Below are positions 27,121-36,110 of a DNA stretch of 64,000 bases, one piece after another. The DNA is taken from contig MEGD01000006.1 of NCBI GenBank assembly GCA_001725355.1, forward strand, positions 22,106 through 86,105. Direction: 5' to 3'. The position numbers and the translations under genes were made by a program. The notes below the pieces were generated by a model that was not told the DNA's origin, searched no databases, and saw only the letters and a list, made by a program, of their open reading frames with translations. Within the stretch, counting starts at the first letter, position 1. Every line of letters begins with the position of its first letter. Source of the DNA: Novosphingobium sp. SCN 66-18 (GTDB lineage Bacteria > Pseudomonadota > Alphaproteobacteria > Sphingomonadales > Sphingomonadaceae).

Positions 27121-30100
27121 ATGCTGTCGTTTGTCGTCCGTCAATCGCTGCGTCATGCCTGGACCGTGCTGGTGCTCGCGCTGGCCCTGCTCGGGCTTGG
27201 CGCGATGCGGATGGTCGGCGCCGCCTACGACGTGTTTCCGGAGTTCGTGCCGCCGCAGGCCAGCATCCAGACCGAAGCGCCGGGCTATACGCCGCGGCAG
27301 GTCGAAATGCTCATCACCCGACCGCTCGAAGCGGTGATCAACGGCGCCAACGGCGTGGAAACCGTCCGTTCGGAATCGATCCAGGGCTTGTCGGTCATCG
27401 ACGTGACCTTCCACGAAGGCGTCGATCCCTACCGCGCGCGGCAACAGGTTTCCGAAGCGCTGGCCGATGCCATTCCGCAATTGCCCGCCGGGTCCGACAC
27501 GCCGCGCATCACCCCGCTGACCTCCTCGACCATGGACCTGCTCAAGATCGGTTTCACCAGCGACCGCCTGAGCCCCATGGCGCTGCGCGATCTGGTCGAA
27601 TGGACGGTCCGCCCCCGCCTGCTCGCCGCGCCGGGGGTAGCGCGCGCGAACGTGTTCGGCGGCGAACAGCGCCGGATCGAGGTGCGCGCCGATCCCGCGC
27701 GCCTGCTCGCCCGCAGCCTGACGTTCGCCGACCTCGCCGGGGCGGTCGACCGCGCCATCCACGTCAACGGCGGCGGCTTTGCCGACACTCCGAGCCAGCG
27801 CATCCTGATCGATCCCGGCCCCAGCGCGATGACCGCGCGCCAGATCGCCGATGGCGTGCTGTCCACGGGCAGCGGCGGGACGGTGCGGATCGGCGATGTC
27901 GCGCAAGTGATCGATGCCGCCGCGCCCCGGCAGGGCGACGCGCTGATCATGGGGCGCCCCGGCGTGCTGATGACGCTGTCGAGCCAGTACGGCGCGAACA
28001 CCTTGCAGACCACGCGCAATCTGGAAGCGGCGCTGGCCGAAGTCACGCCCGCGCTGACCGCCGCCGGCGTCCGGATCATGCCGGCGATGCACCGGCCGGC
28101 AAATTTCATCGAAAGCGCGCTGGGCGGGATCGTACGCGATCTGGTGGTCGGGGCGCTGATGATCGCGCTGGTGCTGATGCTGATCCTGCGCGATTGGCGC
28201 GTGACGCTGATCGCCTTCGTCTCGATCCCCCTCTCGCTGCTGGCGGCGCTGGTCACGCTCGATGCGATGGGGCAAACGATCAACACGATGACGCTGGGCG
28301 GCCTTGCCGTAGCGCTGGGCGTGGTGATCGACGATGCCATCGTCGATATCGAGAACATCGTGCGCCGTCTGCGCGGCGTGCCGGACAGCGCCGACCGGCG
28401 CGCGATCATCGAGGCCGCGTCGATCGAAGTGCGCGCGCCAGTGGTCTATGCCACGTTCGTGCTGGCGCTGACCATGGTTCCGGTGATCCTGTTGACCGGG
28501 CTGCAGGGCGCGTTCTTCGCGCCGCTCGGCCTCGCGTTCCTGCTGGCGACGATGGCGTCGCTGCTCGTCGCGCTGACGGTCACGCCGGCACTGGCGCTGC
28601 TTTTCCTGCACGGGCACGAGCCGCGCCCGGAACCGGCGTTTCTGCACCGCTTGAAGCAACGGCACGAGCGGCTGGTCGCGCGGCTGATGCAAAGGCCGGC
28701 CGGCGCGGCGCTGGCGATCGGGCTGCTCGGCGCGGTCGCGCTGGCCGGCGCGCTTTCGTTCGGGGCCGAGTTGCTGCCCTCGTTCCGCGAACGGCACTAC
28801 GTGCTCCAGGTGAGCGGGCCGGCGGGCGCCTCGTTCGACTGGATGCGCGCCACGGGCCAGAGGATTTCGCGCGGGCTGTTGGCCATTCCCGAAGTGCTGA
28901 GCGTCGAGGAACAGATCGGTCGCGCGGAGGCGGGCGAGGACACCTGGCCTCCGCACCGGGGGGAGTTCCACGTCCGCCTGAGGCCCGATGTCGACGGCGC
29001 GGGAGAGGACCGTGCGCTGGCGCGGATGCGCAAGGTCCTGGCCGATACCCCCGCGCTTCAGAGCGAGGTGACGACGTTCCTGGGCGACCGCATCAGCGAA
29101 TCGCTTTCGGGCGAGACGGCCGCCGTTTCGATCAGCGTCCACGGCGCCGATCTCGATACGCTGGATCGCGTCGCTGCGGCGATTGCCACGCAGTTGCGCG
29201 CCTTGCCGACGGCGGCGGACGTCCGCGTGAAGACCGATCCCGGCACGCCGATGCTGGGAGTCACGCTCGATCCCGCGCGCATGGCGCTGCGCGGGGTGAG
29301 CGGGGCCGACGCGGGCGACGCCATCCGCGCCACGTTCGCGGGGCAACCGGCGGGCGTGGTGGCGCTGCCGGACCGCACGGTCGATGTCGCGGTCACCGTT
29401 CCCGAAGACCAGCGCCGCGATCCCGAAGCGCTGGGGCAGACGCTGGTGCGCACGGCCAGTGGCGGCGCGGTGCGGCTGGCGGACATCGCCACGATTGCAC
29501 TCGGCACCGAACGCCTGTCGATCGCGCACGAGGGCGGGCAGCGCCGGCAGGTGGTGACGGCCAACGTCACCGATGGCGACGTTTCCGGCTTCGTCTCCGC
29601 CGCCAAGGCGCGGATCGCGCGCAATATCCATCTGCCCCCCGGCGTGTTCCTGTCCTGGGCCGGGGCGGCGGAAGGGCAGGCCAAGGCGGCGCGGCAACTG
29701 GGCAGCCACGTCCTGTTTACCGCCGTCGCGATGGTGATCCTGCTCGTCGTGGCCTTCGGCGGCCTGCGCCCCGCCCTGCTCATCCTGGCCGGGATGCCGC
29801 TGGCGATGGCCGGTGGCGTGCTGGCGGTGGCGCTGACCGGCGGCGTGATTTCGCTAGGCTCGCTGGTCGGCTTCATCACCCTGTTCGGCATCTCCGCGCG
29901 CAACGCGATCCTGCTGGTCGCGCATGTCGATGAACTCGTCGCCCGCGATGGCCTGCCCTGGACGATCGAGACCGTGCTGCGCGCCACGCGCGAACGGGTG
30001 ACGCCGATTGTCCTCACCGCCCTCGTCACCGCGTTTGCGCTGGCGCCGCTGGCGTGGGAAAGCGGGCAATCAGGGCGCGAGGTCCAGGGGCCGATGGCGC

Positions 30101-30207
30101 TGGTCATCCTGGGTGGGCTGGCGACGTCGCTGGTGCTGTCGCTGCTGCTGTTGCCGGCGCTGATCTGGCGCTGGCGATACGACCCCGAAAAGGCGCCTTC
30201 CGCGTGA
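27121..30207 (+). CDS. HME-type RND efflux pump (CusA/CzcA family)
   Basis: A 1028-residue inner-membrane proton-driven pump with the RND plan: helix 1, a large periplasmic loop, six helices (about 340-530), a second loop (about 560-860), and the final helices. The TM4 motif GVVIDDAIVDIENIVRRL has paired Asp for proton relay and fits the heavy-metal-efflux branch, closest to the signature called HME5 (DDA-x3-VEN). Substrate is uncertain; metal export is the family expectation. It is the third gene of the operon and nearly abuts the convergent DUF2891 gene. Confidence 0.88.
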   Translation: MLSFVVRQSLRHAWTVLVLALALLGLGAMRMVGAAYDVFPEFVPPQASIQTEAPGYTPRQVEMLITRPLEAVINGANGVETVRSESIQGLSVIDVTFHEGVDPYRARQQVSEALADAIPQLPAGSDTPRITPLTSSTMDLLKIGFTSDRLSPMALRDLVEWTVRPRLLAAPGVARANVFGGEQRRIEVRADPARLLARSLTFADLAGAVDRAIHVNGGGFADTPSQRILIDPGPSAMTARQIADGVLSTGSGGTVRIGDVAQVIDAAAPRQGDALIMGRPGVLMTLSSQYGANTLQTTRNLEAALAEVTPALTAAGVRIMPAMHRPANFIESALGGIVRDLVVGALMIALVLMLILRDWRVTLIAFVSIPLSLLAALVTLDAMGQTINTMTLGGLAVALGVVIDDAIVDIENIVRRLRGVPDSADRRAIIEAASIEVRAPVVYATFVLALTMVPVILLTGLQGAFFAPLGLAFLLATMASLLVALTVTPALALLFLHGHEPRPEPAFLHRLKQRHERLVARLMQRPAGAALAIGLLGAVALAGALSFGAELLPSFRERHYVLQVSGPAGASFDWMRATGQRISRGLLAIPEVLSVEEQIGRAEAGEDTWPPHRGEFHVRLRPDVDGAGEDRALARMRKVLADTPALQSEVTTFLGDRISESLSGETAAVSISVHGADLDTLDRVAAAIATQLRALPTAADVRVKTDPGTPMLGVTLDPARMALRGVSGADAGDAIRATFAGQPAGVVALPDRTVDVAVTVPEDQRRDPEALGQTLVRTASGGAVRLADIATIALGTERLSIAHEGGQRRQVVTANVTDGDVSGFVSAAKARIARNIHLPPGVFLSWAGAAEGQAKAARQLGSHVLFTAVAMVILLVVAFGGLRPALLILAGMPLAMAGGVLAVALTGGVISLGSLVGFITLFGISARNAILLVAHVDELVARDGLPWTIETVLRATRERVTPIVLTALVTAFALAPLAWESGQSGREVQGPMALVILGGLATSLVLSLLLLPALIWRWRYDPEKAPSA

Positions 30208-30208
30208 G

Positions 30209-31201
30209 CTAATCGCCGGCCAGCGCCAGCAGCGCGAACGTCGCCAGCCAGTGTTCGCCCATGTAATCGCCGGCGACGTGCGGCAGGCTGGCGGCCAGAT
30301 GGTCCTCGATCGTCCGCGCGATCAGTGGCGCGAGCGGATGCGGCGCCAGCGCCGCGCCGATCGCGCGCCAGCACCAAGCCCGGCTGAGATTCAGCCCGTC
30401 CAGATGCGCGATCTTGCCGTCGCTGCGGTCCGATACCAGCGCGGGCGTGAACAACGTGCCAGGCTGGCCTTGTGCGGCACGCGGCAGGAATGCGGCGAAC
30501 CAGGCCGCGAAGGCGTCACGGTCCAGCACACGGCTCATCAGCAGCGCCTCGGCCAGCGCGGGTGAGAGGAATTCGTCCCCGCCCGGCTCCCACGCCTGGC
30601 AATCGCGATCGTCGAGGAACCAGTCGCGCGCGAGCGCTTCGATCAGCGCGTGCAGAGCGGGGTCGTGCGCCTCCGCCCAGCGGCGCGCGAGCGTGAGCGC
30701 GAAGCTGATGTTGAAATGGGTGCCCACGCGGATGGGGTAGGTCAGCTTGGGCAGAAACGCATGGAAGCGCGCGGCGAACGCGCAGGCCAGTGGCTCCACG
30801 GCGGCGGCCCAAGGGCCATCGTGCCGCGCCAGCTCGTCGTGCAGCGCCAACAGCCACGCCCAGCCATAGGGCCGTTCGAACCCCGCCGCGCCGGGCCGCT
30901 GGAGATAGGCCAGTTCGCCCGCGACCTTTTCCGGCACCAGCATCGCATCGGCGCGTGCGCGGGCTTCGGCGGCCTCCGGCATGGCGGGATAGAGCCGCGC
31001 CAGCCGCATCACCTGCCACCAGCCGTGGACGCAACTGTGCCAGTCGAAACTGCCATGGAAGATCGGGTGATGATCGGCCGGTGGCCGCGCGTCCTCCGGC
31101 CCGTTCAGGATGAGATCCATCTTGAACGGGTATGGCCGGCCCAGATGGCCCAGCGTGAGCCGGGCGAAACCGGCGGCGGTGTCCTGCGTCAGCGTGGCCA
31201 T
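30209..31201 (-). CDS. DUF2891 family protein
   Basis: A 330-residue soluble protein without signal peptide, matching DUF2891 by the N-terminal block HPIFHGSFDWHSCVHGWW and later RVGTHFNISFAL and CQAWEPGGDEFLSPALAEA. The Trp/His-rich pattern resembles an alpha/alpha toroid enzyme, but no activity is established. It is the last gene of a minus-strand group behind two MBL-fold genes (55 bp gap), so it may act on the same substrate as they do. Confidence 0.85.
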   Translation of the reverse strand: MATLTQDTAAGFARLTLGHLGRPYPFKMDLILNGPEDARPPADHHPIFHGSFDWHSCVHGWWQVMRLARLYPAMPEAAEARARADAMLVPEKVAGELAYLQRPGAAGFERPYGWAWLLALHDELARHDGPWAAAVEPLACAFAARFHAFLPKLTYPIRVGTHFNISFALTLARRWAEAHDPALHALIEALARDWFLDDRDCQAWEPGGDEFLSPALAEALLMSRVLDRDAFAAWFAAFLPRAAQGQPGTLFTPALVSDRSDGKIAHLDGLNLSRAWCWRAIGAALAPHPLAPLIARTIEDHLAASLPHVAGDYMGEHWLATFALLALAGD

Positions 31202-31256
31202 GCTATGGCGACCCTAGCGCAGGACCGTGCCGCCGGCCAGCCGGCCGTCCCGCGCC

Positions 31257-32255
31257 TCAGTACCGGTAGGGGTTCTGGTCGATCGTGGTGGTGCCGCGCG
31301 TCTGGTTGCACAGGAACACCGTGCCAGTGAAGTAGATGCCCGGCTTGGTGATCGTCTTGGCGTATTCGAACGCCTCGCGCAGTTGCTGGACGGTCATCTG
31401 CACCGGCGCCTCGTCGGGCTGGTAGGTCATGCCATAGGCATAGTCCTGCCCGTCCTTGCTGATTTCGACATGGCAGCCCATCACGTGGCTGACCGGGTGC
31501 GTGTCGCAGAAATCGATCAGGCGCTTCATGCTGTCGAACCATGGCTGCCAGAAGCTGATGTAGCAGCGCCCGCGATAGAACATGTCCCCGGTGTAGAGGA
31601 TCTGGGTATAGGTATCGTAGTGCGCGAATTCGGACATGACGTGGCCGGGCGATCCCCAGATCAGGATGTCGCGCCCGCCAAGGTCCAGCGTCACGCGCTC
31701 CTCGGGGAAATTGGTCATGCCCCAGAAGCCCATCATCTCTTCCTGGGTCAGGCCCATGTAGCGCGTGTTGGGCCGGTCGGCGAACTGGTTGGTGGCCGCG
31801 TAGTGATCGGCGTGCAGGTGGCTGAAGGCGACCAGCAGTTCCAGGCTGGCGGGATCGCGCCCGTTGCGCTTGCACCAATCGGCGATGCAGCCATCGACCA
31901 CGCCGCGCAAATCCCAGTCGTTGCGCAACTGGACGAAACCTTCATCGAGCAGCAGCACGCGATCGTTGCCGAAATAGAGCGGCGCGAACGGCGCTTCGTA
32001 GCTGTAGGCCTTGTTCTGCCGCAGGATGGCGGTGTGCGGGTTGTACCAGTGGACCTGCACCGGCGGATCGGTGTTGTCCATGCACGAAGGGGAACCGCAG
32101 ATCCACCGGTCGGGGAAGCTGCCCGGCGCGGGAAGATTGCTCTTGAAGTCGATCGGCGTGGGGGCTGCGGCCGCCCGTGCAAGGCCCGCCGCGCCGATGC
32201 TGCCAAGCGGCACCGCCGCCGCCGAGGAGGTGGTCAGGAAAGTGCGACGATCCAT
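31257..32255 (-). CDS. exported MBL-fold metallohydrolase (Tat signal)
   Basis: A 332-residue protein with a twin-arginine signal (RRTFLTT, hydrophobic to about residue 30). The metallo-beta-lactamase zinc motif is intact, SHLHADH (H146, H148, D150, H151), followed by GSPGHV for the third His and YTGDMFYRG for the bridging Asp. It is probably a periplasmic zinc hydrolase of unknown substrate. It is a paralogue of the next gene upstream; both share the core NPHTAILRQN/NEDTFILRQN and APF-LYFGN blocks. It lies 48 bp behind it. Confidence 0.87.
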   Translation of the reverse strand: MDRRTFLTTSSAAAVPLGSIGAAGLARAAAAPTPIDFKSNLPAPGSFPDRWICGSPSCMDNTDPPVQVHWYNPHTAILRQNKAYSYEAPFAPLYFGNDRVLLLDEGFVQLRNDWDLRGVVDGCIADWCKRNGRDPASLELLVAFSHLHADHYAATNQFADRPNTRYMGLTQEEMMGFWGMTNFPEERVTLDLGGRDILIWGSPGHVMSEFAHYDTYTQILYTGDMFYRGRCYISFWQPWFDSMKRLIDFCDTHPVSHVMGCHVEISKDGQDYAYGMTYQPDEAPVQMTVQQLREAFEYAKTITKPGIYFTGTVFLCNQTRGTTTIDQNPYRY

Positions 32256-32303
32256 GGGTCTCTTCCTTGTCGAAGAAGGATAGGGCGTTTCAGAATGGCC
32301 GGG

Positions 32304-33392
32304 TCAGAAGGGGCGGGGCGGATTGATGTTGGGCACGCCTTCGGGCCATTCCAGCGTGCGCTGGTCCGGGCTGACGCCGTTGAGCAGGATGAAGTCCGGA
32401 CGGATCAGCATCCGGTCGTGCCCCTGGATCTCGCGCGCGTACTGGATTGCCTCGTCCAGCACCGCCGGCACCATTTCCAGCACGCGTTCATAGGGCTTGT
32501 AGGTGGCGAAGCGCGGATAGGCCTTTCCGGGCACGAACATCATCTCGATGTGGCCGCCCATGATCCACTTGACCGGATGGCTCCCCGTCCATGCCTTCAA
32601 CCGTTCGAGCGATGCGAGGAAGTCCCGGTCGTTGCCGATGTTGATCTTGCCGGGATACAGCAGGTCGCCGGTGAACAGGAAATCGCAATAGGGATCGTAG
32701 AAGCTGACGCCGTCCTTGTGCGTGCCGGGTGTGGGGATCACGTCGATCACGCGGCCGCCGAGGTCGATCCGGCCAGTGCCCGCCGGCCAGCTCGCGGCAA
32801 GGCCGTAGTGCTGCTTCATCACCGCCAGCGGCGTGGGCACGACGGTCGTGCTGGGACGCCCGGCGAATTGCCGCAAGCCCTGGTTCTGCGCCACGTCCTC
32901 GCCCGATGTGCAGGCCACCGTCAGCGGAATGTCGCGCCAGCCGCGCACCTGGCCGATGCGGGCGATGATCGCATCGACCGTTTCGCGCAGCGGATAGAGG
33001 TGGGCTTCGGCCGTCGCGCCGCTGTCGATCAGCAGCGCGCCCTTGTTGCCGAACAGCAGGTAGGTGAACGGCGCTTCCCAATGGACGCACACGTTCTGGC
33101 GCAGGATGAAGGTGTCCTCGTTGTACTGGATCACCTGCACGCGCGGATCGCGGTTCTTCGCCGCGACGTTGGACCCGTAGGTCCAGCGGAACCCGATGGC
33201 TCCCGGCGCGGGGCCATCGCAGGCGTAGTCATGCACCACCGGCTTGCCGCGATGGAGCGGAACCGCGCTGTCGGTATTGCGGGCACCGGGCAGGTTGTAG
33301 CCGAGATCGGGATTGCCGTTGGGATAGACGCGGCCGGTTGCGGACTGCGGATTGCCCGACAGCGCGGGATTGTAGGTTTTCGTCGGTTCCAT
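32304..33392 (-). CDS. MBL-fold paralogue with lost metal motif
   Basis: A 362-residue protein aligned along its length with the neighbouring MBL enzyme, but without an export signal. Where the neighbour has SHLHADHYAATNQF this protein has TSGEDVAQNQGLRQF (about residues 162-176): all HxHxDH ligands are gone. The later PTPGTHKDG and FTGDLLYPG blocks remain. It is therefore either a non-metal or differently metallated enzyme, or a binding/regulatory partner. The start at 33392 follows an AGGAG site; the 26-residue extension upstream has none. Confidence 0.82.
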   Translation of the reverse strand: MEPTKTYNPALSGNPQSATGRVYPNGNPDLGYNLPGARNTDSAVPLHRGKPVVHDYACDGPAPGAIGFRWTYGSNVAAKNRDPRVQVIQYNEDTFILRQNVCVHWEAPFTYLLFGNKGALLIDSGATAEAHLYPLRETVDAIIARIGQVRGWRDIPLTVACTSGEDVAQNQGLRQFAGRPSTTVVPTPLAVMKQHYGLAASWPAGTGRIDLGGRVIDVIPTPGTHKDGVSFYDPYCDFLFTGDLLYPGKINIGNDRDFLASLERLKAWTGSHPVKWIMGGHIEMMFVPGKAYPRFATYKPYERVLEMVPAVLDEAIQYAREIQGHDRMLIRPDFILLNGVSPDQRTLEWPEGVPNINPPRPF

Positions 33393-33466
33393 CGGACACT
33401 CCTGGGAAAAGCCTGCGGAATGCGATCGGAGCCAAGCCTTTCGGCAAGGCCCCGATCGAGTGTCAC

Positions 33467-35878
33467 TCAAAACCGCTTGGTGAATTCCACGCCGAACTTG
33501 CGCGGCGACAGCACGTTGTTCGCATAATAGCGCGAAACGATGCCGTCGTTGACGATCCGGCGCGAAAGATCGTTGCCCACCGATGTCACCGCGAACTTGT
33601 CGAAGATGTTGTCCGCATAGGCGCGGAATTCGAGATCCGGCCCCAGCTTGTAGGTGATCGAGGCGCGATGCACGGTATAGGCGGGCAGCACCTCACCATT
33701 CCCCAGCGCGCCAACGCGCGAGAGGATGTTGCCGGTGTAGGTCGCGGTCCAGGTAAAGACCATGCTGTCGCGTTCGTTGACCGGCAGTTCGTAAACCGCG
33801 CCCAGGCTGCCGGAATTCTTGGTCGATCCCGGAAGCCGCGCGCCTGCCAGCGCATCCACCGCGCCGCCTTCCACCTTCAGCAGCTCGGGCACCGTCTGGG
33901 TCAGATGCGCATCGTTGTAGGCATAGCTGCCGTTGATGGTCAGCCCTTCGAAGGGCTTGGCGGTGAACGTCAGTTCGATGCCCTTCGAAACGGCCTTGCC
34001 GCCATTGACGGTAATGCCGGTCGCGCCGTTGACCGTCTGGCCGGCAAGTTGGATGCCGTCCCAGTCGATGTGATAGGCCGCGATGCTGCCGCGCAGCTTG
34101 CCGCCGAACAGCGTGGCACGAACGCCCACTTCGATGTTTTTGGTGGTATCGGGCTGATAGGACAGTTCGTTAGGCAGGGCGCAGATGTTCTGGCCCGGCG
34201 GCAACGGCAGCACGCACGGCGCAACGCGGTTCACACCGCCGATGCGATAGCCCTTGCTGTAGGTTGCGTAGGCCATCAGGTCGGGAGAGAACTTGTACGA
34301 GCCGTTGAACTTCCAGACCACACCGTTGTCCTTGGTGCTACCCGAACGCGAACGGAAATTGATGTTCGGATAAGTCTGAAACAGGGGCAGCGCCTGACCG
34401 CCGTTCACGAAGGCATCGTAGTTGTAATAGCGGGCACCGCCGGTGAACTGCAGATTCTTGATCGGCGTTACGCTGAGTTCGCCGAATACCGCTTTTTCCT
34501 TGGTGCGGCTGTCAACGAACGAGGCATATTCCACTTCGTCCGGGCGGTTGATCCCGGCATAGGCCGGGAAGCCCGGCACGATTTCGCGATACTGCGATTT
34601 GGTGCGGAAGTTGTTGTAGAACCCGCCCAGAACCCAGCTGAACGGCCCGCCATGCTTGGAAACGAGACGGATTTCCTGGTTGAACTGGTCGTATTTGACG
34701 TTCTGCTTGGTGTAGCCGGAAAACGCCGGGAACAGTTCGTAACCGTAATCGAGATCGATCAGCAGGTCGGTCACGTCGACCGAGCTGTCGATCGTCTGCT
34801 TCGTGATCGCCGTTGCCGAAACCAGCTGGGCAATCTCGCCGATGTCCGCCTCGACCTCGGCCGCGTAAAGGTGCGCCTTGCGCTTTGACGGTTCGAGATA
34901 GCGCCACGGCGCCTGGTACTTGCTGGTGCCGAACACGCCGCCGCCGTTGGCCTGCCGACCGTTGGTGTCGGTGGTCTGGTAGGCATAGGTCAGGTAGACC
35001 TTGAGCCAGTCAGCCGGGAAAATGCCAAGCTGGTTGCGCGTCGTGAACGTGTGCTCGAAGTTGGCGTCCTTGTAGGTGTGGAGGTTCGCCTTGATCTGGT
35101 CGGGCGTGCCAATCGAGCCGAAGAACGTGCCGGGCTGTTGCGGCTGCGCCAGGGAAACGCCCGGCGTGTTCACCAGATAGACGTAATCCATGAAGCCGGG
35201 ATCGTTGTAGTATCCCGTGGTCGAACGGAACGCGATCTTGCCGGGAACGATCGGAATGTTGATCGTGCCGTCCATCTGGAAACCCGGCTTTGACGAATGC
35301 GATACCCCGTAGACACGACCGTGGGCCGTGCCCGACCAGTTGTCCGGATCGGGACGGTTGGGAATGTAGCGGATCGCCCCCGCCAGCGTACCCAGACCAT
35401 AGAGCGTGCCTTGCGGGCCAAGCAGAACCTCGATCCGGTCCATGTCGAGGAACTTGAAGTCCTGATAGAGCGGAATTTCGCCCATATAGGTGGCGAGCGT
35501 GTTGTTGTAGTTGTCACCGAAGCTGCTGTTGTCGTCAGCGCTGAGACCACGCAGAACGATCGTGCCGGTATTGCGCGGTCCGGTGTCCTGCACGGTAATG
35601 CCGGGCGTGAACGCCGCCAGCGACCGCACATCGTCGATGTGATCGCGCTTGAGGCTGTCGGCCGTGACGGCAGCGATGTTGATTGGCGCATCCTGGATGC
35701 TCACCGAACGGCGCGTCCCGGTGACAACGATGGTTTCCAGACCTTCGGCCGACGGATCGGCCGGCACGTCCGCCGACGCCTCGGCGGGAGCGGTCTGCGC
35801 GAATCCGGGCGTTCCCCAGACTCCGACGAGCGCGGTTGCGGATAAGATGGCGGCGCGGAATGCGTTCTTTTGCACCAT
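33467..35878 (-). CDS. TonB-dependent receptor upstream of MBL genes
   Basis: An 803-residue outer-membrane receptor: signal peptide (about 1-28, ending GFAQT), TonB-box-like ETIVVTGTRRS at about 48-58, plug domain (IVLRGLSADDNSSFGDNYNN; DRIEVLLGPQGTLYGLGTLAGAI) and beta-barrel ending FGVEFTKRF. It is the first gene of the group with the two MBL-fold genes and DUF2891, so it probably imports their substrate. It is divergent from the guanidine/urea-type ABC transporter, and the gap holds a TATTAC-N14-GTAATA operator 145 bp upstream of this start. Confidence 0.88.
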   Translation of the reverse strand: MVQKNAFRAAILSATALVGVWGTPGFAQTAPAEASADVPADPSAEGLETIVVTGTRRSVSIQDAPINIAAVTADSLKRDHIDDVRSLAAFTPGITVQDTGPRNTGTIVLRGLSADDNSSFGDNYNNTLATYMGEIPLYQDFKFLDMDRIEVLLGPQGTLYGLGTLAGAIRYIPNRPDPDNWSGTAHGRVYGVSHSSKPGFQMDGTINIPIVPGKIAFRSTTGYYNDPGFMDYVYLVNTPGVSLAQPQQPGTFFGSIGTPDQIKANLHTYKDANFEHTFTTRNQLGIFPADWLKVYLTYAYQTTDTNGRQANGGGVFGTSKYQAPWRYLEPSKRKAHLYAAEVEADIGEIAQLVSATAITKQTIDSSVDVTDLLIDLDYGYELFPAFSGYTKQNVKYDQFNQEIRLVSKHGGPFSWVLGGFYNNFRTKSQYREIVPGFPAYAGINRPDEVEYASFVDSRTKEKAVFGELSVTPIKNLQFTGGARYYNYDAFVNGGQALPLFQTYPNINFRSRSGSTKDNGVVWKFNGSYKFSPDLMAYATYSKGYRIGGVNRVAPCVLPLPPGQNICALPNELSYQPDTTKNIEVGVRATLFGGKLRGSIAAYHIDWDGIQLAGQTVNGATGITVNGGKAVSKGIELTFTAKPFEGLTINGSYAYNDAHLTQTVPELLKVEGGAVDALAGARLPGSTKNSGSLGAVYELPVNERDSMVFTWTATYTGNILSRVGALGNGEVLPAYTVHRASITYKLGPDLEFRAYADNIFDKFAVTSVGNDLSRRIVNDGIVSRYYANNVLSPRKFGVEFTKRF

Positions 35879-36110
35879 GTAGCGGCTCCCCAATTGCCAC
35901 GGCCTACCGCCCTCCTCCCCATGAGACGGGCGGCGGCTAAATGCCTCAGGGGGCATTCTCTCCCGGAACTGCGGATGCTTCGGCTTCCTGCGGCCGATCG
36001 CGATGCGACGGAAAGCTAGGGATATTACAAAAGTGCGCAATGGTAATAATGACGCATAGACAAACGCCTTTGGATGCGGCAATGTTGCAGTGCAAAAAGG
36101 GGTCTCACTC
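35879..36110. promoter_or_regulatory. divergent promoter region, TonB receptor / ABC operon
   Basis: This 232-bp gap separates a TonB receptor gene (minus) from an ABC transporter operon (plus). The half nearer the ABC genes is AT-rich and contains operator copy 1 (36023-36048). No guanidine riboswitch (ykkC type) or other structured leader was recognisable. An AAAAGGGG tract about 11-15 bases before the ABC start serves as ribosome site. Confidence 0.6.
36023..36048. promoter_or_regulatory. operator copy 1, TATTAC-N14-GTAATA
   Basis: A perfect 6-14-6 inverted repeat between the divergent TonB receptor and ABC operon. Its downstream edge is 62 bp before the ABC start. The same dyad with identical spacing occurs three more times in this window, always in front of genes of this cluster. 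The likely binder is the NikR-like protein encoded at 38842-39366. Confidence 0.75.

Noticed and set aside
26938-29709. 923-codon minus-strand open frame
   Set aside because: Antisense shadow of the RND pump gene; composition is dominated by Arg, Gln, His and Gly with no family features.
35879-36110. Guanidine riboswitch (ykkC family) expected before the ABC/carboxylase genes
   Set aside because: None of the conserved guanidine-I, -II or -III elements could be recognised; the region instead holds the TATTAC-N14-GTAATA dyad.
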